A stretch of 35,194 nucleotides of DNA. Origin: Elusimicrobia bacterium RIFOXYA2_FULL_39_19 (GTDB lineage Bacteria; Elusimicrobiota; Endomicrobiia; CG1-02-37-114; XYA2-FULL-39-19). Shown here one piece after another: positions 20,843 to 28,837 of the stretch. The DNA is taken from assembly GCA_001800285.1 (NCBI GenBank), contig MGVC01000053.1, positions 1 to 35,194 on the forward strand, written 5' to 3'. The notes under the pieces are model-generated. The model saw nothing but the letters and a program-made list of their open reading frames with translations. It made no database searches and was not told where the DNA came from. Within the stretch, counting starts at the first letter, position 1. Every line of letters begins with the position of its first letter. Made by a program: the position numbers and the translations under genes.

Positions 20843-22078
20843 TTATCTTGAATTTTCTTTTGAGATTAAATCTTCATAAGTTTCACGTTTTCTTACTATT
20901 TTGAAGTTGTTTTTGTCTACTAAAACTTCTGCGGCTCTTCTTCTTGAATTATACTGTGAAGACATGGCAAAACCATAAGCGCCCGCGCACATCACAGCCA
21001 GCAACCCGCCCTGCTTTACCAGCGGCAGGCGCCTGTTTTTACCTAAAAAGTCACCGGTTTCGCAGATGGGCCCTACTACATCTGCTATATGGCTGTGTGC
21101 GGATTTATTTACCGGTAGAATTAAATGATAAGCTTCGTAAAGCGCCGGCCTGATAAGGTCATTAAAGCCCGCGTCAACTATCAGAAATTTTTTATGGAGG
21201 CCTGCTTTCCTATAGATTACTTTTGTAACAAGCGCGCCGGCATTGCCTGTAATATATCTGCCCGGTTCAAGTATTATTTTGGTATTTAGCGGTTTTAATA
21301 CCGGCAGGACTGCTTTTGCCAGGTCCTGCGGATTTGGGGGAACTTCATTATGATATTTAATTCCCAGCCCGCCGCCTATGTCAATGTGTTCAATATTAAT
21401 GCCTGTTTTTTTAAGTTTCATAAAAAGCTCTGCCATTTTTTTTGCCATAAGGTAAAACGGTTTAACGGAAGTTATTTGCGAACCGATGTGGCAGTGAATG
21501 CCTGAAACCGTGAGGTTGTTGCAGGTTTTGGCAAAGGCATATACTTCTACAGCTTTCTGATAAGCAATACCGAATTTATTTTCTGACTTGCCTGTGGTAA
21601 TGTATTTGTGGGTATGGGCATCCACATTCGGGTTAATTCTTAGGGCCAGGCGCGCTTTGGTTTTTAATTGCCCGGCAATTTTATTGATAAGCCCTATCTC
21701 TTCTGTAGATTCCGCGTTAAACATATAGATGCGTTCTTTCAGGGCATAACGTATTTCATCCTCGGATTTACCAACACCTGCAAAAACTATTTTTTCGGGT
21801 TTTGCGCCGGCTTTTAAGGCTCTGAAAAGTTCACCGCCGCTTGTGACATCTGCTCCGGCGCCGCGGCTGAAAAGTTCTTTGCAAAGCTGAGCGTTTGAGT
21901 TTGCTTTAACGGCATAACAAAGTAAATGGTTTACGCCGCCAAAAGCCTGCTGATAGTTATTTAAATTTTCTATCAGTTTATTTTTTGAATATACGTAAAG
22001 AGGTGTGCCGGCTTTGTCAGCCAGGGTTTCTACAGGTACGTTTTCACAGTATAGTCTGTTGTTTTTGTAATGAAACAT
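20843..22078 (-). CDS. lysA: Diaminopimelate decarboxylase
   Basis: Final step of lysine synthesis, decarboxylating meso-DAP. A 411-residue fold-type III PLP enzyme: PLP lysine Lys58 in CYAVKANSN, HCHIGSQI near 195, the Gly-rich IDIGGGLGIKY near 235, EPGRYITG near 275 and the active-site Cys in GPICETGDFLG near 345. GGGAGC precedes ATG. It is 12 bases from the TPR gene upstream and 18 from the PilB-receiver gene downstream. Confidence 0.96.
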   Translation of the reverse strand: MFHYKNNRLYCENVPVETLADKAGTPLYVYSKNKLIENLNNYQQAFGGVNHLLCYAVKANSNAQLCKELFSRGAGADVTSGGELFRALKAGAKPEKIVFAGVGKSEDEIRYALKERIYMFNAESTEEIGLINKIAGQLKTKARLALRINPNVDAHTHKYITTGKSENKFGIAYQKAVEVYAFAKTCNNLTVSGIHCHIGSQITSVKPFYLMAKKMAELFMKLKKTGINIEHIDIGGGLGIKYHNEVPPNPQDLAKAVLPVLKPLNTKIILEPGRYITGNAGALVTKVIYRKAGLHKKFLIVDAGFNDLIRPALYEAYHLILPVNKSAHSHIADVVGPICETGDFLGKNRRLPLVKQGGLLAVMCAGAYGFAMSSQYNSRRRAAEVLVDKNNFKIVRKRETYEDLISKENSR

Positions 22079-22090
22079 TTTTTGCTCCCG

Positions 22091-23050
22091 TTATTGTTTG
22101 TTTTTTAAATTATTTTCAAGATAAAGGCTGTACTCTCTAATCAGGGGCGTATCAGCCAGCTCGGAAGATTTTTCAAACGCTGCCAATGAATTTTCAAAAT
22201 CACCTTTTGTATAGAAAAGCACCCCGGAAAGAAAATGCACAAGCGCGTTTTCCGGATGCTCCTGCTTTATCTTTTCTAAAGTGTAATTTACAGATTCCAT
22301 ATCGCCTTTTTTATAGTAGGCTATCAGCAAGTGAAGTTTTATATCCAGTCTTTCCGGTTCCTGGCTTGATGCTTTTAGAAGCATGTAAACAGAGTCAGTG
22401 TATTTGCCCTGAATTGAATAAAGCGTTGCCAGGCGCAGGTAATCTTCATTAACATATTCAAAGGATAATGCCTGCTTAAGCATAGATGCCGACAGCTCCC
22501 ATTCGTGCATAGTTTCATAACATTTTGAAAGGTTTCTGTAAATTTCCGGAGTAGATTTTAGAAGTAATGCCTGCTTATAATTATCTATGGCCTGCGTATA
22601 AAGGCCCAGCTTCTGGTATATCCTTGCCGTGTATAAATAGGCGTCAAATTTGTTGCTGCTTAAAGCCAGCGCATTAAGATATGATTTCAGCGCCAGGTCA
22701 GTCATGCCGGATTTTTCATAAATACGGCCCAGGTTCATGCTGCAGGATGGTTCTTCATGATCAATTTCAATGCATTCCTGAAAAGTTTCTATGGCTTGCG
22801 CATAATCATTAAGTTTTTCATAACACAAACCTTTCCGGTTCAATGTCTCAAGTTTAGCTTTCTGCGGGAGTTTGTTTTCAAGCAGAGAGCTGTAAGCGCT
22901 TATAGCCTGTTTGAAATCCCTGGCAGAAAAATAATTATCAGCTTTTTGTTTGAGTTCCAGCAGTTTTTTATCAGTCAGAACTTTATCCTGCGCAACAATG
23001 GAAGCGCAGAAAAAAAACATAAGCAATATTAAGTTTATAAAGTATTTCAT
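22091..23050 (-). CDS. Exported TPR-repeat protein
   Basis: A 319-residue protein with a signal peptide (MKYFINLILLMFFFCASIVAQ, cleaved near 21) followed by about seven tetratricopeptide repeats (for example AKLETLNRKGLCYEKLNDYAQAIETFQ). Probably periplasmic and a protein-interaction scaffold. The frame is open nine codons further upstream, to a TTG inside the patatin gene, but ATG at 23050 places the signal peptide at the terminus and starts one base after the patatin stop. That tight junction suggests coupled translation with the patatin gene. Confidence 0.85.
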   Translation of the reverse strand: MKYFINLILLMFFFCASIVAQDKVLTDKKLLELKQKADNYFSARDFKQAISAYSSLLENKLPQKAKLETLNRKGLCYEKLNDYAQAIETFQECIEIDHEEPSCSMNLGRIYEKSGMTDLALKSYLNALALSSNKFDAYLYTARIYQKLGLYTQAIDNYKQALLLKSTPEIYRNLSKCYETMHEWELSASMLKQALSFEYVNEDYLRLATLYSIQGKYTDSVYMLLKASSQEPERLDIKLHLLIAYYKKGDMESVNYTLEKIKQEHPENALVHFLSGVLFYTKGDFENSLAAFEKSSELADTPLIREYSLYLENNLKNKQ

Positions 23051-23051
23051 A

Positions 23052-24011
23052 TCAATTTTTCTTGAATGTTTTTTCAAGAGTTTTATCCATTATGAGTTTT
23101 TTAAGCTGCGGAATGCTTTTTCTTGCCGCCAGTATGCCGGCATCCATGCATTCCCGGGAACGCCATAGTTCGTGTATGGCTACATCTTTAAGCTGGGGGT
23201 TGATAACAATATCAGCGCTTTTAAGTGATTCGCGTGAAAGCTGAGTCCCCTGTATGAAAAGCGCCTGGCTGAAAGTCATTATAACGCTGGACACCTTTGT
23301 CTGGGTCAGGTCAGCGCTTATATCAACGGCAATAATAATATCCGCGTTGAACATTTTTGCTATATCAGTAGGCATGTTATCTACCAGCCCGCCGTCTACC
23401 AGCATGCGGTGCCTGTATTCTACGGGTTCAAACACACCGGGTATAGTGGCGCTAGCGCGCGCGGCCTGGGCCACGTTGCCTTCCGTAAAAATAATTTTTT
23501 CCCCGGTTCTTATATCTGTAGCTACACAAGCAAAAGGTATTTTAAGCTCGTGGAACTGTTTTCCGCCAATGTTGTCTGCAATATATTTTTCAAGTTTTTC
23601 ATTGGATAATAATCTTTCTGTAATGAGCATATTAACAAGCGATGGTGTTGAAAGATTTGAAAGTTTTGACCAGCCGATATCTTCCGCCATCATTTCAATT
23701 TTTCCTATGGGTATGCCGGCGCAGTAGAGCGCGGCTGCCAAAGAACCTACACTGGTGCCTGCTACGGCATCTATGGGAATACCTTCTTCTTCAAGTACTT
23801 TTAACACGCCGATATGCGCCAATCCTCTGGCCCCGCCTCCGCTTAACACCAATACAATTTTCGGCCTTTTAGGCGGAGAGAGCGTAATGATTTCCTGCCA
23901 GAAGTAATGGCTTAAAAAAGTATCCGGGTCAAAAGCTGCACTGCTGTTCTGGGAAAAAGCACCGGAAACGGATGACATTAAAATGATTAGTATAAATAAA
24001 ATACGCAGCAT
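23052..24011 (-). CDS. Exported patatin-like phospholipase
   Basis: A 319-residue protein with an N-terminal signal peptide (MLRILFILIILMSSVSGAFSQ). The patatin domain (~50-240) has the oxyanion loop GGGARGLAHIG (~59-69), the nucleophile serine in GTSVGS (~85-90) and the catalytic Asp in DGGLVDNMP (~200). It acts as a Ser-Asp acyl hydrolase on lipids, here probably in the periplasm or outer membrane. It resembles RssA/PlpD-type patatins but has no recognisable C-terminal beta-barrel, so it is not a full PlpD. Flanked by the TolC-like and TPR genes on the same strand. Confidence 0.9.
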   Translation of the reverse strand: MLRILFILIILMSSVSGAFSQNSSAAFDPDTFLSHYFWQEIITLSPPKRPKIVLVLSGGGARGLAHIGVLKVLEEEGIPIDAVAGTSVGSLAAALYCAGIPIGKIEMMAEDIGWSKLSNLSTPSLVNMLITERLLSNEKLEKYIADNIGGKQFHELKIPFACVATDIRTGEKIIFTEGNVAQAARASATIPGVFEPVEYRHRMLVDGGLVDNMPTDIAKMFNADIIIAVDISADLTQTKVSSVIMTFSQALFIQGTQLSRESLKSADIVINPQLKDVAIHELWRSRECMDAGILAARKSIPQLKKLIMDKTLEKTFKKN

Positions 24012-24065
24012 AATAGATGTTTTTTCTGCAGAAAAACTTAAAAATGTTTTCCTGCAAGACTATTG

Positions 24066-25346
24066 TTATTCCTTAACTAAGGTTTTTCCTATAGCATGTT
24101 CTAAGGCGGCCCGGCTTGTCAGATGTTCTTTCACTGAATCAATATAGTTCAGCTTGTATTTCAGGAAGGATTTATAGGCCTGCAGTATTGAAGGAGCATC
24201 ACTGGGGTTTACCGTTGACAATAAATTTTCCGCATTTTCCAGCTGTGTTTCTCTTTCGCTGATTTCGTTTAACCAGAATGAGTAAGCAAGAAAAGATTTT
24301 CTCACTTCAAATTGTATGGCGTCTTCCAGGTCTTTGCGTTTTAGCAGGTTCTGGTCTTTCTGCTTGCTTTTTTGCCTGGTTCTGTAAATAGAGGCAAAGC
24401 CGTCTGCTATGGGGAAGTTCATATTTATTGTAGCGTTCCAATTTTTGTTTTCAAAGGTCAGGTATTCGCCGGGAAATTCATAATGCGCGCCTAGTGTAAT
24501 TGTAGGAGAACGGGCTGCCTGTGATAATTTTACTGAAAGGGTGTCCGTTTCTTCCTGCAGCTGGGTCTGTTTGGGTTCCGGCCTGTACTGGAAAGCCTGT
24601 GCCAGCAGTTTGTTTAAGTCATAAGCCTCTGGTATCGGTTCAAATTTTCCGGTTAAAACTATATTTGTATTAAATTCCAGGCCGATTATTCTTAAAAAAT
24701 CCAGTTTATCTTTTTCAAATTTGTTTTTTAAAAACGCATTTTCGTTAAGCAGATCCTGCAGGATATCTTTCATGATAATACCCGGGGAAGTGTTTGGCGC
24801 TGTATTGCTGCGCATAATGTCCTCAACAGATGCAATTACCGAGGTATAAGCGTTTAGTTTTTCCTCAACGGATAAAAGATCGTAATAAGCCTGTGTAACT
24901 TCAAAGGTTATCTCATTATTTATCACTTTCAGCTGGTTCTGGGCTCTCAGCATGTTTGATTTTGACAGTTTTAAGTTAGAGGTATATACCCCGCCTGAAT
25001 ATACATGCTGCCATAGGGATAATCTGGTAAGGTAATAATCACCCGTGGTGGACCTGGGAATAATCATGGAGCCGAAAGTAGGAGGCAGAGTCATCCACTG
25101 ATTGGTATTGGTGTGGGAATAATTAAACGTCATATCAATTTTAGGATAGATGTAGGACCCGGCTTCGTTTACTTTCTGAAGCGCCAGATCAATTTCATTT
25201 TGGGCAATCAGCATTTCTTTTCTGTTATTAAGCGCAGTGGAGACGCTTTCTTCTACAGAAATTTTTCTGTCAGGGATAAGTGCCTGGCTGTAAAGCGCCG
25301 GCTGGACTAAAACCAGCAGAATGATTAACTGTTTTAAGTAATGCAT
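24066..25346 (-). CDS. TolC-family outer membrane efflux protein
   Basis: A 426-residue protein with a signal peptide (MHYLKQLIILLVLVQPALYSQA). It shows the paired long coiled-coil helices of the OEP family (EESVSTALNNRKEMLIAQNEIDLALQKVNEAGSYIYPKIDM near the N-terminus and a second repeat from ~225). It should trimerise as an outer-membrane and periplasmic channel. No inner-membrane pump or adaptor gene is adjacent; the truncated MATE gene is far away and belongs to a family that normally works without TolC. Its ATG overlaps the argH stop by one base (TAATG), implying coupled translation with an unrelated metabolic gene. Confidence 0.88.
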   Translation of the reverse strand: MHYLKQLIILLVLVQPALYSQALIPDRKISVEESVSTALNNRKEMLIAQNEIDLALQKVNEAGSYIYPKIDMTFNYSHTNTNQWMTLPPTFGSMIIPRSTTGDYYLTRLSLWQHVYSGGVYTSNLKLSKSNMLRAQNQLKVINNEITFEVTQAYYDLLSVEEKLNAYTSVIASVEDIMRSNTAPNTSPGIIMKDILQDLLNENAFLKNKFEKDKLDFLRIIGLEFNTNIVLTGKFEPIPEAYDLNKLLAQAFQYRPEPKQTQLQEETDTLSVKLSQAARSPTITLGAHYEFPGEYLTFENKNWNATINMNFPIADGFASIYRTRQKSKQKDQNLLKRKDLEDAIQFEVRKSFLAYSFWLNEISERETQLENAENLLSTVNPSDAPSILQAYKSFLKYKLNYIDSVKEHLTSRAALEHAIGKTLVKE

Positions 25347-26671
25347 TAGATTAATTTTGTTAGTTCGGCAATCTGGGCACGCACGGATTTAACTGAACTG
25401 CCGCCATAGGAGATTTTAATTGATGCAGTATTTTTGGCGGAAAGAATGTTTTCTGCACCGCTGTCAAAATATTTTGAATATTTTTTAAGTTCGCTGGCAG
25501 TTAAGTTTTCAAGTTCTGTATCGGTTTTCCGGTATTCATCAACAATTATTTTTACTATAGCATGCGCTTCCAGAAAAGGCAGGCCTTTCCGCACCAGAAA
25601 ATTAGCCAGTTCGGTAGCAATGCTGAAACCCGTTTTAATCTGTTCTTTTGAAAGTGTTTTTACTTTCACAGATGCCAGCATGGCATTGGCAATTTCCAGA
25701 GATGCAGTAAGCGTATCCACTGTATCAAATAACGGCGGTTTATCTTCCTGCATGTCGCGGTTATAAGTAAGAGGCAGAGCTTTCATAAGAGTAAGAATGT
25801 TGACAAGAGCACCGTACACACGGCCGGTTTTGCCGCGGATAAGTTCCGCTATATCAGGGTTTCTTTTCTGGGGCATAATAGATGAGCCCGATGTAAATTC
25901 ATCGGCAATCTCAATATAGTTGAAACTCGGGTTTAACCAGGTGATAATTTCTTCCGATAAACGCGAAAGGTGCATCATAATAATGCTGGCGGCTGAAATA
26001 AACTCAATTACAAAGTCCCGGTCGCTTACGCTGTCCATAGAATTGTTGCTTACTTTTGAAAAGTCCAGCAGTTTGGCTGTATATTTACGGTCTATAGGAA
26101 ACGAAGTGCCTGCTAAAGCGGCGCTGCCTAAAGGCATAACATCTACTCTGGTGTAGCAGTCAATAAGGCGTTCTTTATCCCGGTGCAGCATCCACGCATA
26201 AGAAAGTATGTAGTGGGAATAAAGCACCGGCTCGGCCGGCTGAAGATGTGTAAACCCCGGTATAAGTTTTCCTTCATTCTCTTTTGCTTTTTTAATTATT
26301 GTTTTCTGGAATTCCGTTATAAGACAAATTGTTTCTTTTATTTTATCTTTGAGGTACAAGCGGACATCCAGAGCTACCTGGTCATTTCTTGAACGGGCAG
26401 TTCTTAATTTGCCGGCAGTATTTTCACCTATTTTGCGGATAAGTTCCTGCTCTATGGCAAAATGTATGTCTTCCTGTGCTTTCAGTTTTTTGCCGGTTTT
26501 TATTTCTTTGGCAATGACCTGAAGAGCTGTTGCTATTTTCTGCGCGTCTTTAGCGGGTATAATGGAGCATTTGCCCAGCATTTTCACGTGAGCAATAGAC
26601 CCCGCGATATCATAAAGCGCCAGCCGTTTATCAAACGAAAATGATGCTAAAAAGTCTGTTGTGTTGGTCAT
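25346..26671 (-). CDS. argH: Argininosuccinate lyase
   Basis: Cleaves argininosuccinate to arginine and fumarate. The 441-residue protein carries the superfamily signature GSSIMPQKRNPD (~277-288, with the catalytic Ser in the flexible loop), the TARSRNDQVALD segment (~88-99) and GFTHLQPAEP (~141-150). Length is normal. It follows argG with a 151-base gap containing an inverted-repeat element. Its stop overlaps the TolC-family start. Confidence 0.96.
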   Translation of the reverse strand: MTNTTDFLASFSFDKRLALYDIAGSIAHVKMLGKCSIIPAKDAQKIATALQVIAKEIKTGKKLKAQEDIHFAIEQELIRKIGENTAGKLRTARSRNDQVALDVRLYLKDKIKETICLITEFQKTIIKKAKENEGKLIPGFTHLQPAEPVLYSHYILSYAWMLHRDKERLIDCYTRVDVMPLGSAALAGTSFPIDRKYTAKLLDFSKVSNNSMDSVSDRDFVIEFISAASIIMMHLSRLSEEIITWLNPSFNYIEIADEFTSGSSIMPQKRNPDIAELIRGKTGRVYGALVNILTLMKALPLTYNRDMQEDKPPLFDTVDTLTASLEIANAMLASVKVKTLSKEQIKTGFSIATELANFLVRKGLPFLEAHAIVKIIVDEYRKTDTELENLTASELKKYSKYFDSGAENILSAKNTASIKISYGGSSVKSVRAQIAELTKLI

Positions 26672-26712
26672 GGTTTATCCTGGTTGTTTTATTGTTGTTT
26701 AAGTATTTTGGC

Positions 26713-26812
26713 TGTCATGCTCAAATGATTTAGTTGGGCATCCATATTTTTGGTTTTTCGCTATTGAATTTTTCTTTTTGGATTCCCGATTAGAGTTATT
26801 TCGGGAATGACA
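26713..26812. repeat. TGTCAT...ATGACA inverted-repeat element (MITE-like)
   Basis: Ends TGTCAT (26713-26718) and ATGACA (26807-26812), about 100 bp apart. Inside are GGGCATCCA and GGATTCCCGA...TCGGGAATG, the latter an internal hairpin. It occupies most of the argG-argH gap. The end motifs recur at 4521 and 5607. Confidence 0.6.
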
Positions 26813-26822
26813 TATATTTGTT

Positions 26823-28031
26823 TTATATTTTAGTCTTGTTTTTTCTGAGTATGGAATTTACTTCCACGGGCAGGCCGAAAAGTTTAATGAAACCTTCCGC
26901 GTGCCGCTGGTCATAGATATCCTCTTTTTCAAAAGTTGCCAGTTTTTCCCAGTAAAGCGAATTTTTTGCTTTTCTGCCTTCTACGTTTATGTTGCCTTTG
27001 AAAAGTTTAAGTTTAATAGAGCCGGTTACATATTCCTGCGTTTCATTTATGAAACCGTCCAGCGCATACCTGAGAGGGCTGTACCATAAACCGTTATAAA
27101 TAAGTTCTGCATATTTTTGTTCAACAAGCGCTTTGTAGTGGAATGTGTCACGGTCAATGGCTAAATATTCCAGCTCTCTGTGCGCAAAAATAAGCAGTGT
27201 GCCGCCCGGGGTTTCATAGACCCCGCGGGATTTCATGCCTACCAGCCTGTTTTCTACCAGGTCTGTTCTGCCTATGCAGTGCAGTCCGCCGATTTTATTT
27301 AATGTTAAAACTAGATTTACCGGGTCATAAACTTTGCCGTTAATTTTTTTAGGAATACCTTTTTCAAAAGAAATTTCTACAAAACCCGGCGTATCAGGTG
27401 TTTTGTTTATCGGCGTAGTAAGCTGGAAAATATCTTCTGTTGGCGGATTGTTGGGATTTTCAAGTATACCGCCTTCATAGCTTATATGCCAGAGGTTTGC
27501 GTCTGATGAATAGGGTTTTGCTTTAGTAACAGTAATGGGAATATGGTGTTTATGGGCATAATTGATTTCATCTTCCCGGGACTTAAGCTTCCATTCTCTC
27601 CAGGGAGCAATAATTTTTATTCCAGGCGCGAAAGCCCTGAAAGTAATTTCAAAGCGTACCTGGTCGTTGCCTTTTCCTGTGGAACCGTGGCTTACGGCCC
27701 AGGCGTTTTCTTTTTTGGCAATTTCAACTATTTTTTTTGCTATTATCGGCCGGGCTAAAGACGTGCCCAGCAGGTATTTGTGTTCATATATTGAATTGGC
27801 TTTGATAGCAGGATAAATAATGTCGGTTACAAACTCTTTTTTTGCGTCAATAACATAGGCTTTTGAAGCGCCCGTGCTTAATGCGCGTTTTTTTATTGCC
27901 GGCAGGTCTTCATTCTGCCCAACATCTACAATGGCCGCAATAACATCTGCATTGTAAGTATCTTTGAGCCATTTTATCATTACAGATGTGTCTAAACCGC
28001 CTGAGTAAGCCAAAACTACTTTTTTATTCAT
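26823..28031 (-). CDS. argG: Argininosuccinate synthase
   Basis: ATP-dependent condensation of citrulline and aspartate. The 402-residue protein has the PP-loop AYSGGLDTS (~8-16), the STGKGNDQVRFE segment near 115 and YSSDANLWHISYEGG near 172. The gene has the strongest promoter found in the window and a 5' leader of about 50 bases with a small hairpin (GGCTG/CAGCC) before an AAAGGC ribosome site. argH follows. A carbamoyl-transferase gene is not in the window. Confidence 0.97.
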   Translation of the reverse strand: MNKKVVLAYSGGLDTSVMIKWLKDTYNADVIAAIVDVGQNEDLPAIKKRALSTGASKAYVIDAKKEFVTDIIYPAIKANSIYEHKYLLGTSLARPIIAKKIVEIAKKENAWAVSHGSTGKGNDQVRFEITFRAFAPGIKIIAPWREWKLKSREDEINYAHKHHIPITVTKAKPYSSDANLWHISYEGGILENPNNPPTEDIFQLTTPINKTPDTPGFVEISFEKGIPKKINGKVYDPVNLVLTLNKIGGLHCIGRTDLVENRLVGMKSRGVYETPGGTLLIFAHRELEYLAIDRDTFHYKALVEQKYAELIYNGLWYSPLRYALDGFINETQEYVTGSIKLKLFKGNINVEGRKAKNSLYWEKLATFEKEDIYDQRHAEGFIKLFGLPVEVNSILRKNKTKI

Positions 28032-28089
28032 TTTTTTGCCTTTTCCGGGCTGAAAACCAGCCTATTTAATAATTTAAATAATTAAGGGA

Positions 28090-28119
28090 ATTATACTAAA
28101 ATAAGAGAGAAGGTGTCAA
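28090..28119 (-). promoter_or_regulatory. Sigma70-type promoter of argG
   Basis: On the - strand TTGACA (28119-28114), an 18-base spacer and TATAAT (28095-28090), both perfect to consensus. About 60 bases separate the -10 box from the ATG. AT-rich partial palindromes just downstream (around 28066-28083) could be an operator, but no clear ArgR box is seen. Confidence 0.8.
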
Positions 28120-28166
28120 ACAAAAGGTAGTGATTAGTGGTTAGGGTGTTTGAGGGGTTGCGAAGT

Positions 28167-28526
28167 TTAAAAAAGCAGTTTTCTTATTCTTATTTTGTTT
28201 GGTGAGATTACAAAAATGTTTCCTTTTAAGCTGTCTGCCCTGGTTTCCTTAAGAAAGCGTTCAAATAATGAGCAGATGTCATTCTTGTTGTAGGTGTCCG
28301 GTACCCTTATAAGAATCAGTCCTGCTGGTGCAATTTTTGACAAAGGTAACGGAAAGTCCAGGTCTCTGGTAACCAGTATTTGCTTTTTTTCATGTGCCAG
28401 TTTCCATAAATCTATATCTGCCCGGCCTCTTAAACCTGCTTCAGCTAAATTTGTGGCTTTATAAGCATGTTTTCTTAACAGTTTGGTTAAAGAGTGGGGT
28501 AAGTTTTCGTCAATGAGAAAGTGCAT
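28167..28526 (-). CDS. DUF5615 PIN-like toxin
   Basis: A 119-residue protein with a PIN-like nuclease fold: acidic pair in FLIDENLP (Asp5, Glu6), RGRADIDLWKLA (~33-44) and VTRDLDFP (~52-59), the positions where DUF5615/Mut7-C-type proteins bind metal. It overlaps the end of the DUF433 gene by 17 bases, as expected for an antitoxin-toxin pair. Probably an RNase, with the target unknown. Confidence 0.85.
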   Translation of the reverse strand: MHFLIDENLPHSLTKLLRKHAYKATNLAEAGLRGRADIDLWKLAHEKKQILVTRDLDFPLPLSKIAPAGLILIRVPDTYNKNDICSLFERFLKETRADSLKGNIFVISPNKIRIRKLLF

Positions 28527-28737
28527 GGACTTTTTCTTCGGTCAATGTATCTGCGGCATAAGCCAGGGCGGCTTTGATATCTTTGTTGGTTATATGATAT
28601 TCTCTGCTGACCTCGTCTTCAGTCATTCCGCCGGCCAGAGAACCTACTATAATCTGTATGGGTACACGGGTGCCTTTTATAACAGGTTTGCCTCCCATAA
28701 TTTTTGGATTAAATTGAATTCTGTTTTTCCATGTCAT
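28510..28737 (-). CDS. DUF433 antitoxin
   Basis: A 75-residue DUF433 protein, a small helix-turn-helix-like family usually found upstream of DUF5615 toxins. The pattern IQFNPKIMGGKPVIKGTRVPIQIIVGSLAGGMTEDEV is typical, followed by a helical ITNKDIKAALAYAADTL. GGGAGG is about 10 bases before the ATG. It probably neutralises the toxin and binds its own promoter, although autorepression is only inferred. Confidence 0.88.
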   Translation of the reverse strand: MTWKNRIQFNPKIMGGKPVIKGTRVPIQIIVGSLAGGMTEDEVSREYHITNKDIKAALAYAADTLTEEKVHALSH

Positions 28738-28772
28738 TTTAAGTATACCTCCCTGCTGATTCTTAAAAATAT

Positions 28773-28799
28773 CTTATAATAATTAGTCGGGATTGTCAA
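28773..28799 (-). promoter_or_regulatory. Promoter of the toxin-antitoxin pair
   Basis: On the - strand TTGACA (28799-28794) with TATAAG at 28778-28773 after a 15-base spacer; TAAGAT after 17 bases is an alternative -10. Confidence 0.5.
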
Positions 28800-28837
28800 A
28801 AACGCTCTTTTAAGGAAGCTCTGGGATAGAACAGTGG

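Noticed and set aside
23051-23077. TTG start for the TPR protein
   Set aside because: It would bury the signal peptide behind nine charged residues; ATG at 23050 is better placed.
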